A DNA stretch of 64,000 bases from the NCBI GenBank assembly GCA_965644315.1, contig CBFFRQ010000028.1, forward strand, positions 118,994 through 182,993, in the 5' to 3' direction. Shown here piece after piece: positions 42,763-53,867 of this stretch. This stretch comes from Caecitellus pseudoparvulus. Lineage: Eukaryota; Bigyra: Bicosoecida. The first letter of the stretch is position 1, and the number at the start of each line of letters is the position of its first letter. Position numbers and translations under genes: made by a program. A model generated the notes under the pieces. The model was not told the origin of the DNA. It saw only the letters and a list, made by a program, of their open reading frames with translations, and did not search any database.

Positions 42763-44872
42763 ATGACGGGCACGTCAGGGGATTCCCCCATGGGAATTTT
42801 CAAGGTGCGTCTCAGCCCAGCGCCCCTGCCAGTGTTGCGTGGCAAGACTTCCTTTGCTGGCAGCTGCGTTTGAACGCGGATTTCCGCAAGCCGCCACGCT
42901 CCCGCCCTGGCCCCCCTGCCCATTGCAGGTGTTCGTGTCGGGCGTCGGATTCCTGTCGGACGCATACGTCCTCTTCGTCATTAACCTGGTGAAGAATGTC
43001 CTGCACTCCCTGTACGCGGAGCATGAGTTCGAAGGGGCGCAATCCGGCGTCGGCGTGGCCGCGCTGGCGGGGGCCGTGCTGGGGCAAGTGGTGTTTGGCG
43101 CGCTGGCTGACCGCCTGGGTCGCCGCGTCATCTTCGTCTGCACCATTTCCTTCGTCTGCCTGGGCAGCATCGGCAGCGCCTTTTGCTTCCAGTCTGACCA
43201 CTTGAACCTTTTCACGCAGCTCATTTTCTGGCAGGTGTGTAGCGGCCTCCGCCCTCCCGGGCACTCTGCCAGCCCCAGCGCACGCCGCCCTGCCCCCTCC
43301 CCTGCACAGTTCCTCCTGGGCGTGGGCATTGGCGGCGAGTACCCCTTGTCAGCCACCGTCACGAGCGAGGGCAGCGAAGGCGCCAACCGGGGCCGGAACG
43401 TCAGCAGTGTCTTCGCCATGCAGGGCGTGGGCAATGTCCTCTCCTCCCTGGTCATGTACGTCCTGCTGGTGTCCCCCCTGAAGCTGGACCTGGTGTGGCG
43501 CTTCGCCCTGGGCTTCGGTGCAGTGCCTGGCCTCTCCACCGTGTACTTCCGCTGGCAGATGGGCGAGAGCAAGCACTTCGCCAAGATGCAGAAAGTGGAT
43601 GACCGCATCGCCCACCACGAGGCGGATGCAGAGGGGCAGCGCCTGCTCAAGGGGCCCTCCGGCGCCGGCCCCAGCAGTGGTGCCTCTGTCGTCGGCGGCA
43701 TGCCCACCCTGCCGGAGGACCAGCAGCGCATCCCCGGCGGCGTACCAGGGGCGTCACGGGGCACGTACGGTGGCGCAGATGTGGAGAATGTGTACCGTGC
43801 AGAGGGCGGCAGTGCGACGCCAGGTAGCGTCGTGCGAGCCATCGGGCGTGTGGAGCACCGTCCCCCTTCGGTCGTGCGCAAGGGAGCCCCCGCCCACCAC
43901 CATGCCACCGGCTTCATGCGCATGCTGCAGGTCATTTACGAATTCCGCTGGGTGCTCATGGGCACAGCCGGCAGCTGGCTCATCTTCGACATCACCTTCT
44001 ACGCCAACGGGCTGTTCTCTGGCACCATCCTGGAGAGCATCGGCATTGCCGGCAAGGCGGACGCTGACCACTTGACCCAGCACGACCTCGCAGCCATCGC
44101 CCTCACCAACATCATCATCACCTGCATCGGCCTGCCGGGCTACATCACGGCAGTGCTCTGCATCGACCGCATCGGGCGCCGCAACCTGCAGCTGCTGGGG
44201 TTCACGGCAGTGGCGGTCGTGTTCGTGCTCATGGGTGCGTTCCTGACCCCCCTGGAGGGGCACTCCCTCACCTGGCTCTTCGTGGCACTGTACGGTCTGA
44301 CGTTCTTCTTCGCGAACTTCGGGCCCAACACCACCACCTTCGTCATCCCCTCCGAGAGCTTCCCCACCCGAGCCCGTGCCACCTGCCACGGGCTCAGCGC
44401 CGCGTCAGGCAAGATGGGCGCTGTGATTGGTGGCGCCACCCTGCACCCCCTGATGGAGACGTACGGCTCCACCCCCGACCAGCAGCGGGAGGGCCTGCGC
44501 CTGGTGCTCTTCGTGTGTGCGGCAGTGAGCCTGGCCGGGACGGTGTGGACGTTCTTCTTCACCAAGGACATGGGCAGCGCCAACCTGGCCGAGCTGGACA
44601 AGGCCGGCGCCGCCGATGATGCAGAGGAGCGGGAAGCGTACGACGCCGTCGTCACGCCGGGCGGCTTCAGTATCCCGGAGCTCTCTGCCGCCGACTCTGT
44701 CCTGTCCGAGGATGGCGGCGAGGTCGGTGCGGGCAGCCGCCGCTTCGGCAGCAAGCCCGCCAGCAGCGTCAACACGCCCGAGGGCAAGGTGCCCCTGCTG
44801 GCGGGATCGCCCCAGCACGCTCCCCAGAGCTCCTCCCTCGTCGGAAGCTCCAGTGCCGCATCCCTGCCTTGA
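42763..44872 (+). CDS. Pho84-like phosphate transporter (major facilitator superfamily)
   Basis: Three exons, 42763-42804, 42929-43234 and 43310-44872, give 636 aa. The spliced N-terminus reads FKVFVSGVGFLSDAYVLFVI, the first helix of phosphate:H+ symporters. LGVGIGGEYPLSATVTSEG matches the family signature in helix 4, and IPSESFPTRARATCHGLSAA plus SGKMGAVIGG matches the region before helix 11. Twelve helices are plausible, with a ~100-residue central cytosolic loop. The protein should import inorganic phosphate across the plasma membrane; proton versus sodium coupling cannot be told. The long hydrophilic C-terminal tail is unusual. Intron 2 (75 nt) is a stop-free multiple of three, and intron 1 contains GATTTCCGCAAG. 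Confidence 0.9.
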
Positions 44873-45080
44873 CGGCATGCACAGCACTGCGTCGTTTGAG
44901 GGGTCGGCTCGGTCCACAGCCGTGCTAGCGGGGCCAGCCTACCGCAGAGCTGCACAGGGAGCAAATCACCACAGAGCGACTGCCTGGCCACGTCCAAGTC
45001 TTAGACGCATCCGCTTTTGCCCTTCGTCCGGCCCCTTCAATCCAAGCCAGTTGGCAAAGTGCGCCAGCTTGCAGTGCGAC

Positions 45081-48000
45081 ATGATCGCACCACGCCTCGG
45101 TGGGCGCTCCAAAGCCGAAGGAGACGCTGCCGAGGTGTACGGCCCTCTGCGCCCGCCCAAGTCGACTTCTGTAGCAACCCTCGTGAAGACATGGGGCTCC
45201 AAGACTGAGCGGCAGTTTCGGGATGTCCTGGTGCACGCCGTGCGCTGCCGAGCTGCGCGGCGCAAGGCAGCAGCGTTTCGCCAGCCCCACCCCGCCGCAG
45301 CGCTGGCTCGCACTCGTGAGCTACTGGAAACGGGGGATGGTGCTGACCTCATCTTGACTGTGAACGGCGTGGATGCATACCGTGTTCACCGGGCCATCGT
45401 GACTACTCGCAGTAGTGAGTGCGGCAGGAGTTGCGGTGCAGACCCAACACGCCAACAACCGCTCGCCTCCTCCTGCGCCAGACTTCTTAGCAGCGGCCTG
45501 TGCCGACGTGGAACCAAGCCTGCCTGCAGATGACGCGTCCCTCCCGTCTGTCAACATCACTGTGCCTTCTGAGGTGGCCGGTGCCTTTTCCACTGCGCTG
45601 CAGTGCATGTATGCCGGAGCGCCAGAAGCACCCCTGACAGAGCCGGCTGCTGCTCCAGCCGAAGGCAAGGACGCCTCTCATGGCTCCAGCACTCTGGAGC
45701 ACTGGCGCTTCATCGAGCTCATGTACGGCTTTTCAGCTGCCCCTGACGCCGCTGTGGGCGAGGGCAAGGCTGCAGCGGAGGAGGAGGACCCCTTCCTGGC
45801 CCCGGCTCGAGCTGCTCGAGCTGCGCTGGACTTCTTGCAGGTGGACATCGGCGACCCCTCACCCGAGGCCGCGTCTGCCTTCCGAAAGGCCCTCCGCACC
45901 AAGCGCATGCAGGCCGTGGGCGGCATCCGCTCTCTGCAGGGCGGAGCGGACACAGGGTGGGCGTGGGTGTCAGACAGCGAGGATGAGGACGTGCCGCCCA
46001 GCGGCGATGCACGCCACCTGGCGTATGGAGACCCCTTGTTGCAGCCGGTCCTGCCTGGAGACCCCGGCTACTCGCCGTCAACAAGCTCTGCAGCGTACCA
46101 GGCGGGCAAAGCCGTTGCTCCCTGGCAAGCGCCCATGCGACACCCCGACCTGCTCCCCAACCCTCGTCATCGCCTGTACATTCGCCCAGCTGAGAGACCC
46201 GACTTGCTCCCCGATGGCCCGGCCTTCGACACTGACGACGAAGAGGACGATGCCGCCGCCCCTGGAGCTGGTCAGCAGGCGGGTGAGCACGGGACTGCCC
46301 ATCGAGAGCCGGCGTACACATACGGCACAGTGCTGGCCGGCGCGCCCCCCTTCTGGGAGCCCATCACCGAGGCGCAGGTGGAGCAGGTGTTCCCCAATCG
46401 CCGCCTGCAGCTGGAAGACGAGGAAACCATGCGCAATGTGTGGGTGCCACCGCCCGCTTTTTTCGTCGACCACATGGACAGACCGCGCCCAGTGCCATAC
46501 CCTGACATTCAGCCCCTCATCCTCCCCCACATTCGCCCCCACCCCCGTCCTCGTCCTCGTCCTCGCCCTCGTCCCCGTCCCCATCGGCGCCCCCGTCGAG
46601 AGCCCCATCGGCACATCGCACCAGTGCCACAGCTGGAGCCTGAGCCAGACATTGCACCTATCCCGCCAGTACCCGAGCAACCCGACCTGGACGCATTGCG
46701 TGCTGGGGGCTTTCATGTGGATTACTTCCCACCACCGCCAGGTGCAGCTGCACCCGTGCAAGGGGGCGCTGCGCCGATGCAGGCAGCGGCTCAGGCAGCC
46801 GAGCTTGCGCAGGCGGTGCAGCCCATCGTCCCCGCCCCTGGCCAAGCCCAAGGCCCCCGCCGCCCTCACCGCGACGGGCAGGCAGGGGAGGGCAAGGATG
46901 AGCCGGCAGCCGCAGCTGGCGATGCGCCTGCCAAGGCCGCGCCGGCAACTGGTGAAGCGGCGGCGGCGGCGTTGGGCGCGCTGGATGCCGTGGCAGAGTC
47001 CCCCGCCTTTGAGAGTGTGCAGGGGGATCTGTGGAGGCTGTACGGCGACGTGGCCACAGCGGATACGGTGCTGGAGGTGAAGGCACCAGGAACAGAGCAG
47101 GTACTGTTCCGAGTGCTGGCCCACCGAGCTGTGCTCGTGGCCCAAGCTGACTACCTCCGCACGCTGCTGTGTGGCGGGTGGGCCGATGGGGCCACCCTGC
47201 GGGCGTGGGATGGTGCTGGCGCCGCTGCGCCACCTGCAGCCGCGGGCCCAGGCTCCGCACCTGGCGCCCCAGTGCCGACGTACACCGCCCTCAGCACGAC
47301 GCAGAAGGACGGCTCTGAGGCGCAGGCCATCACCGACATCTTGGGGCATCAGGTGACGCCTGAGGAGGATGCGGTGCTGGCGGGCCGCCGCATGGCATGG
47401 GTGTGTCTCGAGGCTGATGCCGCAGGAGACACGGCACTGCCCCTGCTCCTGCTCCTGCGTGCCGCGTATGGCGGTGCTCAGGCACTGAACGAAGGGCTGC
47501 TGACCACGGTGCGGGTGCTGGCCGAGGACGCGGCCAACGCTGCAGGGGTTGGGGAAGAAGGGGGCGCCAGTGTGGCCGACGCGCTGGCTGGCCTGGCTGG
47601 CCAACCTCCCCTGCACGCCGCCACACAACTGGCTGTGGACGCCCTGCGTGTGGCCCACTTCCTCGCCTGCCCTGTCGCAGTGCGGTGCTTGGAAGGACTG
47701 CTTGCGGGCTGTGTTTCCCGGGAGACTGCAGTGCCGCTGCTCGAGTTTGCTGAGGCCACCGAGTCTGCATGGCTGCGTGGCGCTGTGCGCTGGTACTGCC
47801 TGTCTCACTTTGAGCAGCTGGTGTACCCTCTGGCGCCCACCGACTTCTCCGAGGTAGCAGCAGAGGTCCACGGGCTGAAGACTGCCCCGATGGAGGGTGG
47901 GTGGCCCGTCCGTGCGACCACCTTCACCTTTGCGTGGCTGCCAGGGCCCTTGCCCCCGCCCGGAGCAGGCAACGTGTGGAGGGCGGCCGACCTCACCGTG

Positions 48001-48756
48001 GGCAAGGTGTTCAAGACGGACGACGGCAGCGTCGTGGCCTGGCAGCCCCTGCACCCCACCACACAGCTCCCGGCCCAGCTGGACGGCACAAAGGAGGCCG
48101 AGGGTGGGGCTGCGGCCGGCGCCGCGCCCGGCGATGCATCCGAAGAATCCTTCGTGCCCCCTGTGGTGGACCTGGAGGGCTCCACGCTGCTGGCCCTGCT
48201 CCACGACAATGACTTGCAGGCGGATGAGAGCTCAGTGCTGCAGGCGGCGCTCGTATGGGGCAAGCATCGCGCCATGGCAGCGGCCGCGGAAAAGGCTGCT
48301 GCCGAAGGCAAGCCGCTCAAGCGCAAAGGCAAGAAGTTCTACGCCAAACGCCTGCCCCCCATCTTCGCAGAGGTTGCCGGGGAAGAGGGCGGCCTGCTGG
48401 ATGCCGTGCGCCTGGGGTACATGACGGCCACGGCTGCGGTGCTGCAGAGCGCCATGGATTACGCCGTGGTGGATGAGCAGAGTGTGCTGGATGCGGTGGA
48501 CTTTGCCAACCCGGACTCTGTCGACGGTGCAGACCTGCGCAACGGCGTGTTGCAGGAGGCGCAGCAGGCGTACTCCGCCGCCGCGGACCAGCTGGCTGCC
48601 TGGGCTGTCACCGCCACGGCGTCTGGTGCACCCAGCGAGGAGCTGGTTCGGGCAGCAGGGACGGCGCCGCCAGGTAGCAACATGCCGCGCGCGCATCGGG
48701 GCATTCTGGCAGACCTCACCCTGCATCTGAAACGCGAGTGCATTACGACGGGGTGA
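45081..48756 (+). CDS. Double-BTB domain protein
   Basis: Two exons, 45081-45414 and 45482-48756, give 1202 aa. The junction completes the first BTB domain: ADLILTVNGVDAYRVHRAIV then TTRSNFLAAACADVE, continuing with VAGAFSTALQCMYAGA. A second BTB begins near residue 630 (ADTVLEVKAPGTEQVLFRVL AHRAVLVAQADYLRTLLCGG) with an insertion before its last helices. Between them is a Pro/Arg/His run (about 46530-46625) and acidic spacers. BTB proteins commonly dimerise and serve as CUL3 adaptors; the C-terminal helices could act as a BACK-like region (inference). The stop lies 21 nt from the convergent stop of the next gene. Confidence 0.78.
46541..46592 (+). repeat. CCTCGT-type hexamer repeat (Pro-Arg run)
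   Basis: Imperfect tandem CCTCGT/CCCCGT units encode a Pro-Arg-rich run between the two BTB domains. The repeat lies in frame and the codon variation suggests it is not freshly expanded. Confidence 0.75.
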
Positions 48757-48777
48757 GGGGGGCATGCGCGTGGCCGG

Positions 48778-51585
48778 TCAGGGCTGGCGGGCTGTGGGCC
48801 CCGGCAGCGTGTCGGCCAGGTGCGCCAGCGGAGAAGCTAGCAATGCACTGCGCACCCCTTGCAGCAGCTCCATGTCGCTCTGCCGGGGCAGTGTGCCAAA
48901 CACGATCGGGTGCTGCTCCGCGTGGGTGGCTGACGGGGCAGCGACGCCCGCTGCCGCCTGCATCACTGCCTGTTCCTGCAGGGCGGCAGAAGTGGCAGGC
49001 ACAGCCACTGCCGCGGTCTGACTTGTCGCGGCATCGTCCACCGCCTTGCGGGCGGCCGCCACCTGCCGCTGCATGCGCCGCCGCACCTTCACTGGCTGGG
49101 GCCCAGCCCACTGCATGCCGGCGCCCTCCGCCACAGCGGCCGTGAGTGCCCACGTGCCGTCCACATACCACTTGTTGAAGGCCTCCCGGCGGCGCCGGAC
49201 CTCAGCTGCGGCCAGGGACACCTGCTCGGGGCCGCTCCCGTCACTGGGCTCCTTGGCAGCTTGCTTCTTGCTCGGTTTTGGAGCGTGACGGGACGAGGGG
49301 GGGGTGGCGCCTCCCGGCCGCGGACCCCACAGAATCACCTGCCCACTGGCCAACTGGGGCCCGCTGGGGGCGGCATCCACCGCGGGAGCCAGGCGGCCCA
49401 GGACGTACTCCCAGGCCGCTGGATCCCACACTCCCGCGGCAGCCATGCCGTGCGCACACACCAGGGCCGACGGGGCGGACAGGGGCTGGTCCAGGTGGGG
49501 CAGGGACGCAGCGGAGGCGAGGACCAGCTCCCGCTCCAGGGCTTCCGTGGCAGGGGCGGGGGGCAGGGAGCCTTCTGCGCGGGCTCGGGCTGCCTCCCCA
49601 ATGGCGTACAGCACGCGGGGGATGTGCACGGTGCGCCAGTCCACGCCCTGAGACGCGGCGCCCTCATCCGGCAGCAGAGCGGAGGAGGCCGTGGGGGCTG
49701 CACCCAACGCAAACCAATTCTCCCGCACAGTCCACTCCGTAAGCTTGCCGTGGGCAGGCGTGGAGGCGGGGGGCGTTCGTGCTGCGTAGGGAGAGGCCGC
49801 CTCTGGCGGTGGCGCCTGAGCGGCCGCCTCAGCCGCACACAGCACCGCGTGCAGGCGCTGCACGAGGCTGTCCCACAGGCTGGACCCCTTGATTTCCACG
49901 TGCTCCGCAGAGGCGGCGGCTGCCTGCCGTCGGGCTGCTGCCCGCTGACTGGCTGGCACACGCTGCAAATTGTGCCAGTCCATGGCTGTGACTTGGTCGA
50001 AGACACCCTGGTACGTGAACGCCACCTCGAGGGGCAGGGCAGAGGAGATGGCATCGCTGAGGCGCCCTGTGGCGTGGGCGTTAGACCGCTCGCCTGCTCT
50101 GGCCTTGGCACCCTCGTGGCCGTTGCCCCCCAGGACGAGGTCTGACAGGGGCGCGGAGGTGGAGGCGCTCGCGAGCTGCATGCGAGCCATGGCGTACAGC
50201 GCGCCTGCCAGGAACACCATGGAGTCGGTGCGCTGCAGCGTGCCGCGCTCCCGCAGCTTGTACAGCAGCTGCAGCACGCCGGGGGCGGACGGCGTGGGGG
50301 ACACGGCTTGTGCAATGAGTACCCCTGCGTAGTCCACATCCAGGCACAGGCTGGGGTCGTCAGCGACCCGGTTCAGCAGGAGACCGGGCAGGGCAGAGGG
50401 GGCGCCGGGGGCGCCTGCCGCAGCCAAGGCGATGGTGGACAGCGACCTGCCCCGGATGTCGGGCAGGGTGGCACACGCCCGCTGCTCCAGCGCCCGCAAC
50501 AGGGGTCCGTCCAGCAGCCCCAGTGCAGCGCACGCCTGCGCAACGTGGGTGAGGGTGGAAGGGGAGCCCTCTCGCACCGCCTCCAGTGCAGCTGTGTGCA
50601 GGGTGGCGCGACAGGACTCGTCCAGGTCCAGCGCATCCCGCTGCCGGTACAGTGCCCACAGCACGATGGAGACGCCTTGCTGGCTGAAGCCGGGCAGGCG
50701 GGGCAGGATGACGTCCAGTGCAGCTGACATGAGCTCTGGCACCGACACCTGCGCGTGGCCGTACGCCTGCAGCAGCATGCACAGGCCCTGGTCCGTGTGG
50801 GCCTCAAGCTGCCGCATGACGGTGGGCGCCAGAGCTCGGAAGACGCCCGGCTGTGCCAGGCGCCAGCGGGACAGTGCGAACAGGCACTGCACGAGGGAAA
50901 CACTGTCGTAGTAGTCCACCCTGCCAGAGGCCAGGACAGGCAGCAGCGTGCCTGCAGCCTGCAACAGCCCCTGCATGGCGGCATCGGGTGTGGGCGGTGT
51001 CAGGCGGTGCAGGGCGTACAGGACAGTGGACAGCGAACGCAGGTCCCACTCCTCCGGCTCCAGGCGCAGAGACCGGGAGATGGTGTCCAGCAGCAGCGCC
51101 CACCGGGAATCCACCAGCACCTGCTCTGACAGCACTCGCTGGGGCAAGCGGGATCGAGACACTGCCATGACCAGTGCACTGATCACGCCGGGCGTGAAGC
51201 AGGGCTTGTCAGCGTAACGCTCGACGAGGGCTAGCTGCACCGCTGCTTGCAGAGGTGCCTCATGCACGCCCCACTCATTGTGCAGGCGCGATGACAGCGC
51301 TGCGAGCCGGGCAGGGTTCTCGAAGTCCGCTGGCAGCTCAGCCACGCGCCCACGCAGCTCCGCAAGGCGCCAAGGATCCACTGGGGCGGCGTCCTCCCGG
51401 TGCCCTCGACTTTCGCCGTGCCCACTCCGTGTACTGCCATCCAGCCCGCGTTTGCGCGGCCTCGCAGCTGTCGCGAGCGTGGCTCGTGCTGCGTGGCCCA
51501 GCACCAGAGGCGGTGTTCGGGGCAAGGTGCCCACCAAATGGGACGCTGCACCAGACAGGAGGCGCCTGGTGAGAACCTGTGCCAT
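48778..51585 (-). CDS. Organelle-targeted helical-repeat protein (RAP/OPR-type RNA-binding candidate)
   Basis: Single exon, 935 aa from the ATG at 51585. The first ~50 residues lack acidic residues and are Arg/Ala/Ser-rich (MAQVLTRRLLSGAASHLVG), as in mitochondrial or plastid presequences. Residues ~150-450 form a series of ~37-residue helical repeats with recurring patterns such as SVSLVQCLFALSRWRLAQP, QGVSIVLWALYRQRDALD and GRSLSTIALAAAG. Such repeats occur in FASTK/RAP and octotricopeptide proteins that bind organellar RNA. A second helical region with long Ala-rich loops follows. I cannot see a clear RAP domain, so the family call is tentative. Confidence 0.62.
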   Translation of the reverse strand: MAQVLTRRLLSGAASHLVGTLPRTPPLVLGHAARATLATAARPRKRGLDGSTRSGHGESRGHREDAAPVDPWRLAELRGRVAELPADFENPARLAALSSRLHNEWGVHEAPLQAAVQLALVERYADKPCFTPGVISALVMAVSRSRLPQRVLSEQVLVDSRWALLLDTISRSLRLEPEEWDLRSLSTVLYALHRLTPPTPDAAMQGLLQAAGTLLPVLASGRVDYYDSVSLVQCLFALSRWRLAQPGVFRALAPTVMRQLEAHTDQGLCMLLQAYGHAQVSVPELMSAALDVILPRLPGFSQQGVSIVLWALYRQRDALDLDESCRATLHTAALEAVREGSPSTLTHVAQACAALGLLDGPLLRALEQRACATLPDIRGRSLSTIALAAAGAPGAPSALPGLLLNRVADDPSLCLDVDYAGVLIAQAVSPTPSAPGVLQLLYKLRERGTLQRTDSMVFLAGALYAMARMQLASASTSAPLSDLVLGGNGHEGAKARAGERSNAHATGRLSDAISSALPLEVAFTYQGVFDQVTAMDWHNLQRVPASQRAAARRQAAAASAEHVEIKGSSLWDSLVQRLHAVLCAAEAAAQAPPPEAASPYAARTPPASTPAHGKLTEWTVRENWFALGAAPTASSALLPDEGAASQGVDWRTVHIPRVLYAIGEAARARAEGSLPPAPATEALERELVLASAASLPHLDQPLSAPSALVCAHGMAAAGVWDPAAWEYVLGRLAPAVDAAPSGPQLASGQVILWGPRPGGATPPSSRHAPKPSKKQAAKEPSDGSGPEQVSLAAAEVRRRREAFNKWYVDGTWALTAAVAEGAGMQWAGPQPVKVRRRMQRQVAAARKAVDDAATSQTAAVAVPATSAALQEQAVMQAAAGVAAPSATHAEQHPIVFGTLPRQSDMELLQGVRSALLASPLAHLADTLPGPTARQP

Positions 51586-51916
51586 ATTACAGTGTATCGT
51601 TTCACAAAAGTAGACCTATGGTGCTCTGGAACCCCTTCGCAGGTCTGGTAGTGGGCAGCAAGGATGTGCGGCGTGAGCCAATTTCCGCATGCAGTCTGTC
51701 TGGCAAGCACGACTCCTTCTGTCGGGCATGGAAGCCTGAGCAGTGCGGCAGCCACAATGCACTCGCAACACAATGATGATGTGCCTGACTGTGTCGCGCT
51801 GGTGTGTTTAATTTGACCTGTCGCCAACCAGAGAGAGTGCCATTTCGTGGCGCAATGCGCTGCCAGTCCAGGTGCAGACTGTGCCCCTCCTGGCTCCCCG
51901 CGCTCACCAGACAGGC
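51586..51916. other. Intergenic region, 331 bp
   Basis: Lies upstream of the organellar repeat protein and downstream of the methyltransferase gene, both on the minus strand. It contains CAATTTCCGCATGC near 51680. I see no coding exon. It should hold the promoter of the repeat-protein gene and the 3' UTR of the methyltransferase gene. Confidence 0.35.
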
Positions 51917-53867
51917 TCACCTGCCGAAGCTTGTGACAAATGTGCCCACCTGCCTTGCAGCAGCACGCGCTGCCTCAGGCCAGGACCGCACCCGCCCCCG
52001 CCGGTCTTGGCGATTCTGCGCGACCAACACAGCTGTGCCCACCGCCAAGCCCACCGCCGTCACAGTCAAGACAGTGCCCAGCAGTGAGCGCTGAGGAGCC
52101 TCAGCTGCTGGCTCAGGTTCCGGGGTGGCGTCCTCAGGGATGGCCTTGGCACTTTCGTCACTGGGCTGCTGCTTTGCCGGTGCTGCAGTGGCCACCGCCA
52201 CCACCCACATGTTCCCCTCCCTGCGCAGGTGGTCCAGGCGTGCCTCCCACTCTGTGCGCAAGAGGTTCACACCCTTGCCCGTGAGGGCAGTCGCCAGCTC
52301 GTCCTTGTGCTGCGCCAGGGTGGCCAGGTCCGCCTCCAGGTACCCAGCGTACCGCCCACTCTCATCTTGCACCTGCACAGCCAAGCCAGCATCCTGCAGG
52401 CCACGCGCCAGGTCGTCCTTGGTGCTTGGGTTGATGGAGTTCACGGCGCAGAAGGCGGCATAGTCCTTGGCGCCCTCCCCTGCTGCCAAGCAGAAGTCTG
52501 CCAGCACCAGCTTTCCCCCCGGCTTCAGCCAGGCGCTGAGCTTCTGCAGCACGGCGCGCCGGCTGCGCAAGCCGAGAGTGGCCTCACGGCAGTGAATGGC
52601 GTCGAAAGAGTTGTTGGGGAACTGCGCTTGGTCCAGGTGCATGAGTTCGAAGTCCACCTTGAGGCCTGTTGCGCCAGGCTCCCCTGCCCGCTGCCGGGCC
52701 AGATCCAGCTGCTCGGCACGGTCAGACAAGCCGGTGACAGAGCAGCCCAGGGTGCGTGCGATGTAGAACGTGGAGCCGCCGATGCCACAGCCAATGTCCA
52801 AGACGTGGGCGGAGGGCGGCAAGGGGACTAGGTGCTGCACAGTCAGGGCGGCAGTGTGCTTGCCGCCGATGCTGTTGAAACTGCGGCCAAAGACGACTTC
52901 GAGCCTGTGAAGGGGGGGGGGGGGCGAGTGAGGTTAGGGTTGGCGATGCACACCTCATACCACGGGACGCACGCTTTGTCGGCTGAGAAGGGCTCGGCTG
53001 TGGTCTCCTGCTGCGACTGGGGGGTGATGCTGCCGCTGGCCTTGGCGTGTCGTGGGCTGCCGGGCCCCGGCGAGGGCGGGGCGGGGGGGTCCCCCCGAGG
53101 GCGGGCAGGGGAGCGCTCAGAGGAAGCCACTGTCTCATCCCCCTCCTCCACTGCGGGCATGGTTCCGTGGGGAGCGGGGGGCGCCCGCGCACTGCCAGGC
53201 GACGCTCGTGCGGCAGTGGCGGCCACCGCCGCCTCGTGCGCCGATACAAACGCGCGAAACAGCTGGTCTGTCTTGAACCGAAGGCCGAAACGGGACTTGG
53301 TTGTGGCCAGCGTGCCTTCAGCCTGATTGTACACGGCGCAGGTAAAGTACACAGACCTGCCGTCCGTGCTCTGCGGAGCGATGGCAAGGGAGTCAATTGC
53401 AAGGCCAGCAGAGGTGAGCGCGTGCAGCAGTGCCGCCACCGCTGGACAAACAGGGCGCAAAGCATGCGTGGCCCTGCTGTGTGTGTGACGCTGGTAGGAC
53501 CGCGCCTTATCCATGCCGCAAAGCCTTGGACTTGTCGTAGTACTGCCTGCTTGCCCCGATTTCCGCAGACTGCACCAGGCCCGAGCCCAAGCGCAACGTA
53601 GGGACAAGCAGCACGCACCAGGCTGTCTTCGGGTGCAATGGGATGGTAAAGAATCAAGTTCGTCGGCTTCACCCGCGACTCCCGCACCCAAAGCTTGTAC
53701 GTGCCACTGGAGTGCGACTGCAGCACCTTGGCTTCCACCTTGGCCACGGACTCCCATGCACTCTCCACCCAGCGAAACAGGCGACCACGCCCTGAGAAGA
53801 GCTCCCGGTGCTGTCTCTGACGAGCTCGGCTGCCACCAGCGTCACTGCTTGTTTCGGAAGCTGCCAT
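51917..53867 (-). CDS. Phosphoethanolamine N-methyltransferase-like protein with extra N-terminal region and C-terminal membrane segment
   Basis: Modelled with exons 53867-53576, 53441-52973 and 52904-51917 (582 aa); the last donor could instead lie about 8 codons further on, and the start is uncertain. The C-terminal half has LEVVFGRSFNSIGG, the SAM loop HVLDIGCGIGGSTFYIA, FPNNSFDAIHCREATLGL and WLKPGGKLVLADFC, followed by DDLARGLQDAGLAV and the W-x-x-x-L region near the end. This is the order in single-domain phosphoethanolamine methyltransferases, which make phosphocholine. A hydrophobic stretch (LLGTVLTVTAVGLAVGTAVL) near the C-terminus could anchor it in a membrane. The N-terminal ~250 residues match no domain I know. 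Confidence 0.68.

Noticed and set aside
46078-48204. A 708-codon minus-strand open frame opposite the BTB gene
   Set aside because: It is antisense to a well-supported exon, has no domain character and is rich in His/Gly/Arg, as expected from reading GC-rich codons backwards.
52911-52925. G-run near 52918 as a possible regulatory quadruplex
   Set aside because: It lies immediately before a minus-strand acceptor, where it forms the C-rich pyrimidine tract of an intron; that is sufficient explanation.
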